Source: Panacagrimonas sp963975245 (GTDB taxonomy: Bacteria > Pseudomonadota > Gammaproteobacteria > Nevskiales > Nevskiaceae). From it: a DNA stretch of 64,000 bases. Made by a program: the position numbers and the translations under genes. The stretch covers positions 186,001 through 250,000 of the forward strand of contig CAXBFJ010000006.1 in NCBI GenBank assembly GCA_963975245.1. The letters run 5' to 3'. Positions 16,352 through 25,948 of this stretch are shown in pieces (position 1 is the first letter of the stretch; each line of letters begins with the position of its first letter). Below the pieces are notes generated by a model. It was not told the origin of the DNA. It saw only the letters and a list, made by a program, of their open reading frames with translations, and did not search any database.

Positions 16352-16681
16352 GAAAGCGCTCCGTTGGGGTTTTGGCTGGAGAGCCCATGTTGGCGAGCGC
16401 CTGTTTCTGTTCCGGAAACACCGGGCTGCAGTTTCTTGATTAATTTGTTGCAGGAGCGTCCCGCTGGGCGCTCACCGGATGAGCGCAGGTGGCTGTTTCG
16501 GGTCACCGGCCACAATTAATTTCGGTCAGCCCCTTGAAAGACGATCAAGAGTCGCCAATGATTAGCAGCCTTCGTAGGAGAGTGCTAACAAGCCGAAGGT
16601 CGAGGCGCTGCCTTGACCCCGAATGCGCGTTGGTCCGGCATTTTGCGAACAATTTAAGTTATTGATAACAGGAGTAAAAGT
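16352..16681 (+). promoter_or_regulatory. groESL upstream region with promoter and CIRCE element
   Basis: TTGAAA at 16534-16539, a 17-base spacer and AATGAT at 16557-16562 form a good vegetative promoter. The same CTTGAAA (16533-16539) could also be read as a heat-shock sigma-32 -35 element. It overlaps the CIRCE-like dyad at 16562-16588, so HrcA binding would block transcription. The leader then runs about 95 bases to the groES ribosome-binding site (CAGGAG). The 150 bp nearest the gdpD-like gene shows nothing distinctive. Confidence 0.7.
16562..16588 (+). promoter_or_regulatory. CIRCE element (HrcA operator)
   Basis: The left arm TTAGCAGCC (16562-16570), nine-base spacer and right arm GAGTGCTAA (16580-16588) have exactly the 9-9-9 layout of CIRCE (TTAGCACTC-N9-GAGTGCTAA). 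The right arm is perfect; the left arm has two mismatches. HrcA repression of groESL is thus expected. Confidence 0.85.
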
Positions 16682-16969
16682 ATGGCTCTGCGTCCCCTGC
16701 ACGATCGCGTGATCGTCAAGCGTCTCGAAGAAGAAAAGAAAACCGCCAGCGGTATTCTCATCCCCGACTCGGCTGCCGAGAAGCCTTTGACCGCTGAAGT
16801 GGTCTCGGTTGGGCCCGGCAAGCGTTCCGACGACGGCAAAGTTCACGCCCTCGACGTGAAGGCTGGCGACAAGGTGCTGATCGGCAAGTATTCCGGCACC
16901 GAGGTCAAGGTTGACGGTCAGGATCTGGTTGTCCTGCGCGAAGACGACATCATGGCAGTGGTTGCCTAA
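16682..16969 (+). CDS. groES: Co-chaperonin GroES (Cpn10)
   Basis: A 95-residue heptameric lid of the GroEL chaperonin. It starts MALRPLHDRVIVKR, contains the mobile-loop region EEKKTASGILIPDSA, and ends EDDIMAVV, all typical. ATG at 16682 after CAGGAG. First gene of the groESL operon, 49 bp before groEL, under the CIRCE-controlled promoter. Confidence 0.98.
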   Translation: MALRPLHDRVIVKRLEEEKKTASGILIPDSAAEKPLTAEVVSVGPGKRSDDGKVHALDVKAGDKVLIGKYSGTEVKVDGQDLVVLREDDIMAVVA

Positions 16970-17018
16970 GTAGACGCCCGTCTCTCAATCCATAACGAAT
17001 TCAAGAGGATAATTAATC

Positions 17019-18683
17019 ATGGCTGCAAAAGACGTAAAGTTTGGTGACGACGCGCGTTCGCGCATGGTCAACGGCGTTAACACCCTGGCCAATGCGGTCA
17101 AGGTCACCCTGGGCCCCAAGGGCCGCAACGTAGTGCTCGACAAGAGCTTTGGCGCACCGACCGTCACCAAGGATGGTGTTTCGGTTGCCAAGGAAATCGA
17201 GCTGAAAGACAAGTTCGAAAACATGGGCGCCCAGCTGGTCAAGGAAGTGGCTTCCAAGACTTCAGACGAAGCAGGCGACGGCACCACCACCGCCACCGTG
17301 CTGGCCCAGGCCATCGTCAACGAAGGCCTCAAGGCTGTGACCTCCGGCGTTGATCCCATGGACATCAAGCGTGGTATCGACCAGGCCGCTGCCGCCGTCG
17401 CTGCCGAGCTCAAGAAGATCTCCGTGCCTTGCAAGGACCGCAATGCAGTTGCGCAGGTTGGTACTGTTTCCGCCAATGCTGACAGCGCCGTGGGCGACAT
17501 CATTGCTGACGCGATGGACAAGGTTGGCAAGGAAGGCGTCATCACCGTTGAAGAAGGCAAGGGCCTTGAGAACGAGCTCGACGTGGTCGAGGGCATGCAG
17601 TTTGATCGCGGCTATCTCTCCCCTTACTTCATCAACAACCAGCAGAGCCAGACGGTCGAGTTGGAAGACCCGATGATCCTCATCACCGAGAAGAAGATCG
17701 GCAACATCCGCGAACTGCTTCCGGTGCTGGAAAATGTGGCAAAGCAGGGTCGTCCGCTGCTGATCATTGCTGAAGACGTTGAAGGCGAAGCGCTGGCCAC
17801 CCTCGTGGTCAACAATCTGCGCGGCGTGCTCAAGGTTGCTGCAGTCAAGGCTCCTGGCTTTGGCGATCGCCGCAAGGAAATGCTTAAGGACATCGCCATT
17901 CTTACCGGCGGCACGCTGATTGCCGATGACGTGGGCCTGAGCTTGGAGAAGGTTGAGCCGAGCGACCTCGGTACCGCCAAGACCGTACAGATCGACAAGG
18001 AAAACACCACCATCGTTGACGGTGCCGGTGACAAGACCAAGATCGAAGATCGCGTCAAGGAAATCCGTACACAGATCGACGTTGCAACCAGCGACTACGA
18101 CAAGGAAAAGCTTCACGAGCGTCTGGCCAAGCTGGCCGGCGGTGTTGCCGTGATCAAGGTCGGTGCTGCGACCGAAGTCGAAATGAAAGAAAAGAAGGCT
18201 CGTGTTGAAGACGCCCTGCACGCCACTCGTGCAGCCGTCGAAGAAGGCATCGTGGCTGGCGGCGGCGTGGCACTGGTTCGCGCCTGTGCCGTGCTCGACA
18301 AGCTCAAGGGCGCCAATGCAGACCAGCAGGTCGGCATTAACATCCTCAAGCGCGCCATTCAGGAACCGCTGCGTCAGATCGTCAAGAACTCCGGTGACGA
18401 GCCGAGTGTGGTTCTGGCCAAGGTTGCTGAGGGCAAGGGTTCCTTCGGTTACAACGCTGCCAAGGGCACCTATGGCGACATGATCGAGTTCGGCATCATC
18501 GATCCGACCAAGGTCACCCGCATGGCCCTGCAGAACTCCGCCTCGGTTGCCGGTCTGTTGCTGACCACCGAAGCCATGATTGCCGAGCGTCCTGAGAAGG
18601 ATGCCGGTGGACCTCCGATGGGTGGTGGCGACATGGGCGGTATGGGCGGTATGGGTGGAATGGGCGGCATGGGCGGATTCTGA
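17019..18683 (+). CDS. groEL: Chaperonin GroEL (Cpn60)
   Basis: A 554-residue subunit of the tetradecameric ATP-dependent folding chamber; cytoplasmic. It begins MAAKDVKFGDDAR. It has the ATP-binding segments VTLGPKGRNV and DEAGDGTTTATVLA, and ends in the flexible Gly-Gly-Met tail (GGMGGMGGMGGMGGF). The start is the ATG at 17019 with AAGAGGA upstream. It is co-transcribed with groES and ends at a strong terminator. A 508-codon open frame on the opposite strand is a codon-bias shadow. Confidence 0.99.
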   Translation: MAAKDVKFGDDARSRMVNGVNTLANAVKVTLGPKGRNVVLDKSFGAPTVTKDGVSVAKEIELKDKFENMGAQLVKEVASKTSDEAGDGTTTATVLAQAIVNEGLKAVTSGVDPMDIKRGIDQAAAAVAAELKKISVPCKDRNAVAQVGTVSANADSAVGDIIADAMDKVGKEGVITVEEGKGLENELDVVEGMQFDRGYLSPYFINNQQSQTVELEDPMILITEKKIGNIRELLPVLENVAKQGRPLLIIAEDVEGEALATLVVNNLRGVLKVAAVKAPGFGDRRKEMLKDIAILTGGTLIADDVGLSLEKVEPSDLGTAKTVQIDKENTTIVDGAGDKTKIEDRVKEIRTQIDVATSDYDKEKLHERLAKLAGGVAVIKVGAATEVEMKEKKARVEDALHATRAAVEEGIVAGGGVALVRACAVLDKLKGANADQQVGINILKRAIQEPLRQIVKNSGDEPSVVLAKVAEGKGSFGYNAAKGTYGDMIEFGIIDPTKVTRMALQNSASVAGLLLTTEAMIAERPEKDAGGPPMGGGDMGGMGGMGGMGGMGGF

Positions 18684-18736
18684 TCCGGCCTCATCCCGCT
18701 TTGCGTGCCCACCACGCAACAGCAAAGCAGTAGAGA

Positions 18737-18766
18737 GCAGGGCGCCTTCGGGCGCCCTGCTTTTTT
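18737..18766 (+). terminator. Rho-independent terminator of groESL
   Basis: A perfect 10-bp stem (GCAGGGCGCC at 18737-18746 with its complement at 18751-18760) around a TTCG tetraloop is followed by six Ts (18761-18766). Confidence 0.95.
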
Positions 18767-18861
18767 GTGTTCTGATGGTTGTGCTCAACAGGTCACACGA
18801 ATCGTCATGCTTCTGGCATTAAAATTGCCGTCTGCCTTCGGACCTGAATCCTGGTAAGAAA

Positions 18862-19842
18862 ATGAAAGTATTCGTAGTGGGGGGCGCGGGATACGTTGGC
18901 GCACACGCTTGTCTGGCACTCCATGAGGCGGGACACGACGTCACCGTCTTTGACGATCTTTCCACCGGGTACCGCCAAGCTGTGCAGTGGGGGGAGCTGA
19001 TTGAAGGCTCAATTCTGGACCTTGCGGCCATATCCAATGCACTCGCAGCTGTGCGGCCCGATGCTGTGATGCATTTCGGTGCGCGCTCTCTGGTTGGGGA
19101 GTCGGTGGCTCACCCTTATCCCTACTACCAGGCCAACGTAGCTGGCACCTTGAATTTGCTCGAAGCCATGCGTGCGCAGGCCATCGACAAATTAGTGTTC
19201 TCGTCCACCGCTGCGGTTTTCGGCGAGCCAAGCAGTACCCCCATCACCGAAGATCATCCTCAGCAGCCGACCAATCCCTATGGCCGCTCGAAGCTCATGA
19301 TCGAGTGGATTCTGCGCGATGCTGCCCACAGCTACGGCCTTCGCTCCATTGCCTTGCGTTACTTCAACGCCGCAGGTGCAGACCCACAAGGACGTATCGG
19401 AGAAGCTCACGAACCCGAAACACATCTGATTCCCCGGCTTCTGCGTCGGGCCAGAGGCGAGGCGATGGAGATGCAGATTTTCGGCACCGAGCATCCGACG
19501 CCGGACGGTACCTGTGTACGCGACTATGTCCACGTACTGGATCTGGCAGATGCTCACCTGCGAGCCCTCGATCTGCTCGGGCGCGAATCTGGCCATCAGG
19601 TTTTCAATCTGGGCAACGGACAGGGTTTCAGCGTCAGGGAAGTGGTGGAGGCAGTTGAGGCACTGACCGGGCAATCTTTGGGCGCAGTGGACGCGCCGCC
19701 CAGAGCGGGTGATCCGGCCATTCTCGTCGCCAGCCACCAACTCGCCGCGCGCAAGCTCGGCTGGAAGCCAAGTCGCTCTTCACTGCAAGTTATTCTGGAA
19801 GACGCATGGAACTGGCACCAAGCTCAGCGCTATAGCGCCTGA
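18862..19842 (+). CDS. galE: UDP-glucose 4-epimerase
   Basis: Extended short-chain dehydrogenase that interconverts UDP-glucose and UDP-galactose (possibly also the N-acetyl forms). The 326 residues show the NAD-binding GGAGYVGA (7-14), FDDLSTGY, the active-site SST (114-116) and the catalytic Tyr140-x3-Lys144 (YGRSK). RYFNAAGADP and GTCVRDYVHVLDLADAH are hallmark GalE segments. It is the first gene of the glycan island and supplies a galactose-type donor for it. It lies 153 bp before the large glycosyltransferase gene, on the same strand. Confidence 0.93.
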   Translation: MKVFVVGGAGYVGAHACLALHEAGHDVTVFDDLSTGYRQAVQWGELIEGSILDLAAISNALAAVRPDAVMHFGARSLVGESVAHPYPYYQANVAGTLNLLEAMRAQAIDKLVFSSTAAVFGEPSSTPITEDHPQQPTNPYGRSKLMIEWILRDAAHSYGLRSIALRYFNAAGADPQGRIGEAHEPETHLIPRLLRRARGEAMEMQIFGTEHPTPDGTCVRDYVHVLDLADAHLRALDLLGRESGHQVFNLGNGQGFSVREVVEAVEALTGQSLGAVDAPPRAGDPAILVASHQLAARKLGWKPSRSSLQVILEDAWNWHQAQRYSA

Positions 19843-19995
19843 AACGAGATTGTTGCTGGACATGTGCCGCCGGTTGGCGGCGCACTCGCCCCTGTCTCTG
19901 CGGGTTAAACTCCTGTTTTCCAAAGTGCGCTGCGTTCCTGGTGAGTTCAGGGCGCGCGACCTGACCCACCTCAAACGGGCAAGCTGGCAATCAAT

Positions 19996-22752
19996 ATGAG
20001 CATCCGAGGACACTTCGACGGAATCGACGGCATCAAGGCGACGGGTTGGGCTCAGGACAGCCGTCATCCAGAAAAGCGCCTCATGGTGGAACTTCGTGAA
20101 GGTGAAGAAGTGCTCGCACGCGCCGAAGCGACCCGGTTTCGTGCCGATCTGAAGCAGGCGGATATTGGTGACGGCGCGCACGGTTTCCAGATTCCGCTGC
20201 CGGCGAGTTTGTACGATGGGCAGACCCACACGCTGAGCATCGTTGCCGAAGGTAAGTCCACTCTCGACCCAGGAAACATCGAGTTCCAATCCGGTGCTCC
20301 GCGGCAATGCCAGAGCCTGGACCTGCGCGGCACATCCATTGTCGTGAGTCTGGATGCGGCAGATGCGGGCGAGAAGCCCGCTCGCTATCAGGTATGGGAA
20401 GGGCTGCGCAAAGTTCTTGAGGCGGTAGAGTCGGTGGACGACGACGGACAAATCGTCCTGCAACTTCCATCCGACGTTCTCGATGGCATGCCCCATCGCT
20501 TTTCCGTACTTGTTTCGGAGCCCGCTTGCCGACTCGGTGAGATCGCAGTGATCACACCATCGCTGAAGCATGTCAGCGACATCAGCGCCTCGGAGGCCAC
20601 CTCCACTGATTCAGGTCAGTTGAGCGCGATCTCTGGATTTCGTTACGAGTCCTTGCGCAGGGGGCTCGCTCGTGCTGTGGAACATACCCGGGAAGAAGGT
20701 TTGAGCACGGTATTGAAGCGTTTGCTGGCCGCGCACGAACAGGTGGTGCGCGGGTTTTCCGGCAAACCAGCGGGCTATGAAACACTGACATTTCCTGTGC
20801 ACAAGCAGCCAGACGTTTCGATCGTCATGCCGGTGCACAACAAGTTCTCGGTGACGTACAACGGGCTTGCATCGCTGCTGCTGGCCAATAACGATCATTC
20901 GTTTGAAGTCATCCTTGTGGACGACGGCTCCACGGACGAGACGCTCAAGGCTGCAAAGATTTTTCAGGGTGTGAATCTGGTCCGTCACGATCAGGCACAG
21001 GGATTCCTGCGTAGCTGCAATGATGGTGCCAGCCGCGCGAAAGGGCGGTACGTCCTGTTGCTAAATAATGATGTTGAGGTCAGTGACCGCTGGATAGATG
21101 AGTTGATCTGGCCATTCGACAACTTTGAGGATGTTGGCCTGACCGGGTCGAAGCTACTGTATCCGGACGGTCGCCTGCAGGAAGCCGGTGGCATTGTCTG
21201 GGGCAGCGGAGCACCTTGGAACTACGGTCGAAACGGAAATCCGGCTGATCCTCGCTATTCGTATACCCGCCAGGTCGATTACCTCTCGGGGGCGTCCATC
21301 ATGATTCCGCGAGAATTCTGGGAAGAGCTCGGCGGATTTGACGAAGACTTCGTGCCGGCTTATTACGAAGATACTGACTTGGCATTTCGTGTGCGCCAGG
21401 CCGGACGCAAGTCGGTGTTTGCCGCGCTGTCTCAGGTCGTTCACTTCGAAGGTGTCAGCAGCGGGACGGACACAGGTTCGGGTATCAAGAAGTATCAGAA
21501 GCTCAACGAACCGAAATTCCGCTCTCGCTGGGCCAAGGAATATCGTCGTAACGGAATCGAAGGGCGCGAGCCGGATATCGCCAAGGATCGCAATGTCTAT
21601 CGGCGAGTGCTCATGTTGGACTCGCAGGTGCCGGCGCCGGATAAGGACGCGGGAAGCTACGCAGCCATCCAGGAAATCCGTCTGCTGCAAAGCCTCGGAT
21701 TCAAAGTGACCTTTGCCGTCGAATCCCTGGCTCACGAAGGGAAGAATACGCAGGCATTGCAACGCATGGGTGTGGAATGCCTCTATGGTCCTTACTACAC
21801 GTCACTGGAGCATGTGCTGCGGCAACGTGGCGGCGAATTTGACCTTGTCTACGTGACTCGTCATTCGGTCGCGTCAAAAATTATTTCTGCGGTCCGCAAG
21901 TTTGCTCCACAGGCTCGCATCCTGTTCAACAACGCCGATCTTCATTTTCTTCGTGAGATGCGGGCAGCCATTGCAGCCGATGACAAGATTGCCAAGAAGC
22001 ATGCCGAAAAGACGCGCAAGAAAGAGTTGCGCGTCATGAGTCAGGTGGACCTGGTCCTGTCCTACAACGAGGTGGAACACGCTGTCATTCTGAGCCACAA
22101 CATGGACTCGACCGTCGTGGCCAAATGTCCCTGGGTAGTTGATTCAAGTACGGATGTACCTGCGTTTTCGCAGCGGCGTGATATCGCATTCCTGGGTGGA
22201 TATGGGCATCCCCCCAATGTGGAAGCTGTTCGCTACTTCGCCTTGGAGGTCATGCCCTTGTTGCGACGACGCATGCCGGATGTACGATTCCTGATTTACG
22301 GCAGCAACGTGCCGGGTGAGATCGAATCACTTGCAGACGAAGATGTCCTGATCAAAGGGTTTGTCGAAGACGTTGCCGAGGTCTACAACAGTTGTCGCGT
22401 ATTCATTGCCTGTCTGCTCAGTGGCGCGGGGATCAAAGGCAAGGTGATTGGTGCCCTTGCCAGTGGTGTGCCCAGCGTGCTGTCTCAGATTGCTGCGGAG
22501 GGGACCGGCATCCGTGATGGCGTCGAAGCGCTGATTGCCAGAACACCGGAGCAATGGGTATCGCAGATTGAATCGCTGTATTCGAATGAAAAGAATTGGT
22601 CAGAGATGTCTCGCGCTGCAATGCGCTATGCCGACACGCAGTATTCCTTCAGAGCCGGGCAGCAGGTGATGAAAGAGGCTTTGGAAAAAGTAGGTGTTCA
22701 TGCTGAGCCAGACTTTGCCACCCTGTATTCGGCAAGTGCCTCTCCGCGATGA
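19996..22752 (+). CDS. Two-domain glycosyltransferase (GT2 plus GT4-like) with N-terminal beta domains
   Basis: A 918-residue cytoplasmic or membrane-peripheral protein. Residues 1-190 look like two beta-rich accessory domains (GIKATGWAQD, then DGQTHTLSIVAEG; a second, weaker copy follows). Residues about 270-520 are a GT-A family-2 transferase: VSIVMPVHNKFS, ILVDDGSTDET, LLLNNDVEVSD, GGFDEDFVPAYYEDTDLAFR. Residues about 530-900 are a GT-B family-4-like domain: FLGGYGHPPNVEAVRYF, IYGSNVP, IKGFVEDVAEVYNSCRVFI, GAGIKGKVIGALASGVPSV. Such two-headed enzymes usually build surface polysaccharide or glycoprotein glycans. The stop overlaps the start of the sulfotransferase gene (ATGA), which ties sugar addition to sulfation. 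Confidence 0.88.
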   Translation: MSIRGHFDGIDGIKATGWAQDSRHPEKRLMVELREGEEVLARAEATRFRADLKQADIGDGAHGFQIPLPASLYDGQTHTLSIVAEGKSTLDPGNIEFQSGAPRQCQSLDLRGTSIVVSLDAADAGEKPARYQVWEGLRKVLEAVESVDDDGQIVLQLPSDVLDGMPHRFSVLVSEPACRLGEIAVITPSLKHVSDISASEATSTDSGQLSAISGFRYESLRRGLARAVEHTREEGLSTVLKRLLAAHEQVVRGFSGKPAGYETLTFPVHKQPDVSIVMPVHNKFSVTYNGLASLLLANNDHSFEVILVDDGSTDETLKAAKIFQGVNLVRHDQAQGFLRSCNDGASRAKGRYVLLLNNDVEVSDRWIDELIWPFDNFEDVGLTGSKLLYPDGRLQEAGGIVWGSGAPWNYGRNGNPADPRYSYTRQVDYLSGASIMIPREFWEELGGFDEDFVPAYYEDTDLAFRVRQAGRKSVFAALSQVVHFEGVSSGTDTGSGIKKYQKLNEPKFRSRWAKEYRRNGIEGREPDIAKDRNVYRRVLMLDSQVPAPDKDAGSYAAIQEIRLLQSLGFKVTFAVESLAHEGKNTQALQRMGVECLYGPYYTSLEHVLRQRGGEFDLVYVTRHSVASKIISAVRKFAPQARILFNNADLHFLREMRAAIAADDKIAKKHAEKTRKKELRVMSQVDLVLSYNEVEHAVILSHNMDSTVVAKCPWVVDSSTDVPAFSQRRDIAFLGGYGHPPNVEAVRYFALEVMPLLRRRMPDVRFLIYGSNVPGEIESLADEDVLIKGFVEDVAEVYNSCRVFIACLLSGAGIKGKVIGALASGVPSVLSQIAAEGTGIRDGVEALIARTPEQWVSQIESLYSNEKNWSEMSRAAMRYADTQYSFRAGQQVMKEALEKVGVHAEPDFATLYSASASPR

Positions 22753-23534
22753 TTATGGAAAGTCGGAATGAGCCTGATTCAGCAGGCAAGACCCCACGTT
22801 TCCTTTTGGTCCACTATCACCTGTTCAAGAATGCAGGTACCTCAGTCGACAGAGCGCTGAAAGCCTTGTTTGGAGCCGACTGGGCCTCCTTTGAAGCTGA
22901 TTCAGGAGACGGGGCACTTTCTCCGGAGGTGTTGGGCTCACTGATTGCTGACAGCCTTGGCCTCAAGGCGGTTTCGTCGCATACCGCGCAGATTAAGCCA
23001 GCTGCCCTAGAGGGCTTCGAGGTGCTGCCGATCATATTCGTCCGCCATCCGATAGATCGCATCAAGTCTGCTTACGAGTTTGAACGCCAGCAGGATGCCC
23101 AGACTCTGGGTGCCAAGCTCGCAAAGGAACTGAGCTTCAGATCCTATACAGAGCATTTTGTGCGCAGGAGCAAGGGCCGGAATTTCAGGAGTTTTCAGAC
23201 CTTCCGAATCGCTCACGCGTCGGTCCGCAATGACCTACCAGAAATTGAGCGAGCACTCGATGCACTGGACGTATTGCCTTTCATGGGCGTCGTAGAAAAT
23301 TATGAGGCGTCAATGGCCAGATTGGAGACGCTTGCACAAGCTTTCATTCCCGGCATCAAGTTTCCCGTCATGAAAGCCAATGCAGGGAGTCGGCGCGCAC
23401 CCTTGTCCGAGCGCCTTGATGCCATTCGAGAAGATCTCGGTGCCGAGCTTTATGCGGATGCCTGCAATGCAAATCTGGCCGATATGCTGATCTGGGAACG
23501 CGCCAGGCGCTTGCTGGCCTCACCCTCCTCGTGA
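22749..23534 (+). CDS. Sulfotransferase family protein
   Basis: A 261-residue PAPS-dependent sulfotransferase fold. The 5'-phosphosulfate loop is HLFKNAGTS (about residues 24-32) and the 3'-phosphate-binding segment is FVRHPIDRIKSAYEF, in the order found in carbohydrate (heparan-type and bacterial Stf-type) sulfotransferases. It would move sulfate from PAPS to a sugar hydroxyl of the product made by the adjacent glycosyltransferase, with which it is translationally coupled (ATGA overlap at 22749-22752). No signal peptide is seen. Acceptor unknown. Confidence 0.82.
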   Translation: MIMESRNEPDSAGKTPRFLLVHYHLFKNAGTSVDRALKALFGADWASFEADSGDGALSPEVLGSLIADSLGLKAVSSHTAQIKPAALEGFEVLPIIFVRHPIDRIKSAYEFERQQDAQTLGAKLAKELSFRSYTEHFVRRSKGRNFRSFQTFRIAHASVRNDLPEIERALDALDVLPFMGVVENYEASMARLETLAQAFIPGIKFPVMKANAGSRRAPLSERLDAIREDLGAELYADACNANLADMLIWERARRLLASPSS

Positions 23535-23618
23535 TGCGGCTGTCCCGATTAGATTCGGCGCGGACGAAAAGGCTGAATCCCTGTCGTTTGTCTCGACATT
23601 TGCACCAGGAGATGACAC

Positions 23619-24572
23619 TTGAAGATTGATGGCGACAAGGCTTTGCAGAATGCATTTCGGATCAAGCCCATGCATCGCTATCCCGGTCTCCAGGATCAGC
23701 AGCGGTCTCGGGATGGCTTGCTCTTCCCGTCATTGAAGCCGAGCTTTTCGCTGTCCAGGGGCGCGCGGGTATTCACGCTTGGTTCCTGTTTTGCGCGAAA
23801 TGTGGAAGAAGTTCTGGCCGGAGAATTTGAACTGCCCGCCATGCGATTCAAGGCGCCAAAGACGGAATGGAAGTTCCGGCCTAATGGTCTTCTCAATGAA
23901 TACAATCCCGCGGCGATGTCGCAGAGACTCCTCTGGGCTGCGAACGGTCAGAATATTGCGGACATGGATTGTGCGCTCGCCGGTTCTGATGATGACTGCA
24001 TAGATCTGCTGCTTGCTGGAGGCTCTGCTGTTACCCGGTCAAGGGCGCTGGAGCGAAGGCGGGAGATTGATCAGATATATGCAGATCTGCCAGGCAGTGA
24101 GGTACTGATTCTGACCCTGGGTATGACTGAATGCTGGTATGACACCGAGCAGAAGGTGCATCTCAACAGGGGGCCATTGCCCGCCATGGTCAGGGCAGAA
24201 CCCAAGCGCTATCGCTTTGAGCGTCTGGATGTGGGCGAAAGTTACCTGATGCTTGAAAAAGGCATCGACGCTGCCCTGTCTGCAGGTCTGAAACGCGTTC
24301 TGTTGACGGTTTCACCTGTGCCTTTGCAATCTACCTTCTCGGGTGACGACTGCGTGATGGCCAATCAGTTTTCCAAGTCGGTGCTGAGAATTGTCGCTGA
24401 TCGCCTGCGACGCAGATTTGTCGGTCGCCTGGATTACTTTCCGAGCTACGAGATTGCATTGTCGGGTGGGCTTTCCGCGTTTGGAGACGATCACGTACAC
24501 GTCAGGCCGGACATTGTCCGGCAGATTGTCGAGTATCTGTGTGCGAGCTACATCAAATCCGACCGCGTCTGA
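23619..24572 (+). CDS. GSCFA-domain protein
   Basis: A 317-residue member of the GSCFA family, related to SGNH-like hydrolases or acyltransferases. The name-giving GSCFA motif is at residues 55-59. LILTLGMTECW, LLTVSPVPL and DYFPSYEI also match the family, and the motif order suits an SGNH-like active site. The start is a TTG at 23619 with AGGAGA 6 bases upstream; the ATG nearby is out of frame. A second GSCFA gene lies at 42983-44035. Members often accompany surface polysaccharide genes, where an O-acyl-modifying role is plausible but unproven. Confidence 0.8.
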   Translation: MKIDGDKALQNAFRIKPMHRYPGLQDQQRSRDGLLFPSLKPSFSLSRGARVFTLGSCFARNVEEVLAGEFELPAMRFKAPKTEWKFRPNGLLNEYNPAAMSQRLLWAANGQNIADMDCALAGSDDDCIDLLLAGGSAVTRSRALERRREIDQIYADLPGSEVLILTLGMTECWYDTEQKVHLNRGPLPAMVRAEPKRYRFERLDVGESYLMLEKGIDAALSAGLKRVLLTVSPVPLQSTFSGDDCVMANQFSKSVLRIVADRLRRRFVGRLDYFPSYEIALSGGLSAFGDDHVHVRPDIVRQIVEYLCASYIKSDRV

Positions 24573-24611
24573 TCGGATCAAGAGCGTCTTAATCCTGGCG
24601 GCTTCTAGTGC

Positions 24612-25907
24612 TCACACGAAATGTGCCCGAGCAGTGAAGCCTTGCGGTTGATGGCTGACGAGCGGGATGCTTGCCACATACGCTGTGGTCCTCAAATCCG
24701 CTGGCAAGGGTTTTCTGATCTTGGCGAATATTCTGCTGACATGGGTTTCGGAGCCAGCCGCCTCGTCTGGCGCCGCAAGTGCCATCAAAAACCAGTCAAG
24801 GCTGAACAGCAGGCCATGGGTGTCCACGATCTCTAGGAGTTTCGCGGCGCCGCGTCGCGACAGGATGTAGCCATCAGCTCCAGGTGCGCGTGTCTCAGGA
24901 GGCAAGCCTTTCAGGGATTCTGCCAAAGGGAGGAACCGCTGCTGCAGGGGTGTATGCCGATACCAGTCCGGATTGGCCCGATCATTGACGAAGCAGTAGT
25001 CGTAGTCCGCCGGAATGATGCTCGATACTTCGGCAAGATCGAAGTCGTACATGGGCAGTCCATCGTCTTCCAGGACCAGCACATGATCCGCAGCCCCCTT
25101 TGCGATTTTCTCCCAAACGCCGACGTGCGACAGGCAACAACCAACAGCATTGGTCGCGCAGTTCCAGCGAAAGATTCGTTTGTAGAGCACTTCGGGTACC
25201 GATGCGCCAAACACCCCGCTGTGCCGATCAATGGCGCAGCCCAACTCCGCGTAAGATGCGCGCGCTCCTCGAATGCGATGCGAATCGCGATCAAGATTGA
25301 TGCAGATGGCCTGTGTGCCAAGCTCCGCATCGCTGACTCGGCTTCTGCGGCTGAGAGTACGCAGTGCATTGGCATTCGCAAGGAGACCAGCAAGTTCTCC
25401 CGTACTCTCTTGCTGCACGATGGACAGTGCTAGCAGGGTATCAACGGTGTCCCAGGCGCGATAACTCAGCGCCTGTCTCAGCACCGTGATAGCGGTTTCC
25501 CGATCATTGACCGGGAGCATGCATGCCAATTCCTTGCGCGCGGCGTCCAGTGATCCGGTACGAAACAGCGCTTTGCTCATCTGAATGCGAGCACGAACCG
25601 AATTGGGATAGGTTTCCAGCACAGCCCGGAGAATGTCCAGAATGGCCGTCGTGTTGTCATCCTGAATCAAGGTGTCACACACTGGTCCCACCAGCGCGTT
25701 AGCTGCCCCCTGACTGCGCGACAAGGCTTTCGATACGCAAATTCGGAGCGTGGTTTCGCAAGCTTCTGGGGTAGGGGCGAAACGGCGAACCGCCGCCGTC
25801 AACTGGCGCCAGAAGGGTGTTTGGGAATAGGGTCGCAGAACCGCGTCGTCGAACCTGCCGTCAAGAATCATTCTGGCGGCGAGCAGTGGATCGGGCTCAG
25901 CAGACAT
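24612..25907 (-). CDS. Glycosyltransferase family 25 protein with N-terminal helical-repeat domain
   Basis: A 431-residue protein. The first roughly 190 residues are helical and repeat-like (TPR-type: VRARIQMSKALFRTGSLDAARKELA is one helix pair). The rest is a GT25 (LPS glycosyltransferase) domain: AICINLDRDSHR, GCCLSHVGVWE, VLVLEDDGLP (the DxD-like site) and GADGYILSRRGAAKLLE. It would add a sugar to LPS or a similar glycan. ATG at 25907, with CAGGA 8 bases upstream. It is convergent with the GSCFA gene and 41 bp downstream of the epimerase gene on the same strand. Confidence 0.83.
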   Translation of the reverse strand: MSAEPDPLLAARMILDGRFDDAVLRPYSQTPFWRQLTAAVRRFAPTPEACETTLRICVSKALSRSQGAANALVGPVCDTLIQDDNTTAILDILRAVLETYPNSVRARIQMSKALFRTGSLDAARKELACMLPVNDRETAITVLRQALSYRAWDTVDTLLALSIVQQESTGELAGLLANANALRTLSRRSRVSDAELGTQAICINLDRDSHRIRGARASYAELGCAIDRHSGVFGASVPEVLYKRIFRWNCATNAVGCCLSHVGVWEKIAKGAADHVLVLEDDGLPMYDFDLAEVSSIIPADYDYCFVNDRANPDWYRHTPLQQRFLPLAESLKGLPPETRAPGADGYILSRRGAAKLLEIVDTHGLLFSLDWFLMALAAPDEAAGSETHVSRIFAKIRKPLPADLRTTAYVASIPLVSHQPQGFTARAHFV

Positions 25908-25948
25908 TGTGCATTCCTGTGGTGAAAAGCCGACGACGAAAGCGCTGC

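Noticed and set aside
17262..18788. 508-codon open frame antisense to groEL
   Set aside because: It mirrors groEL codon bias, has no ribosome-binding site and runs through the groESL terminator. GroEL is unambiguous on the other strand.
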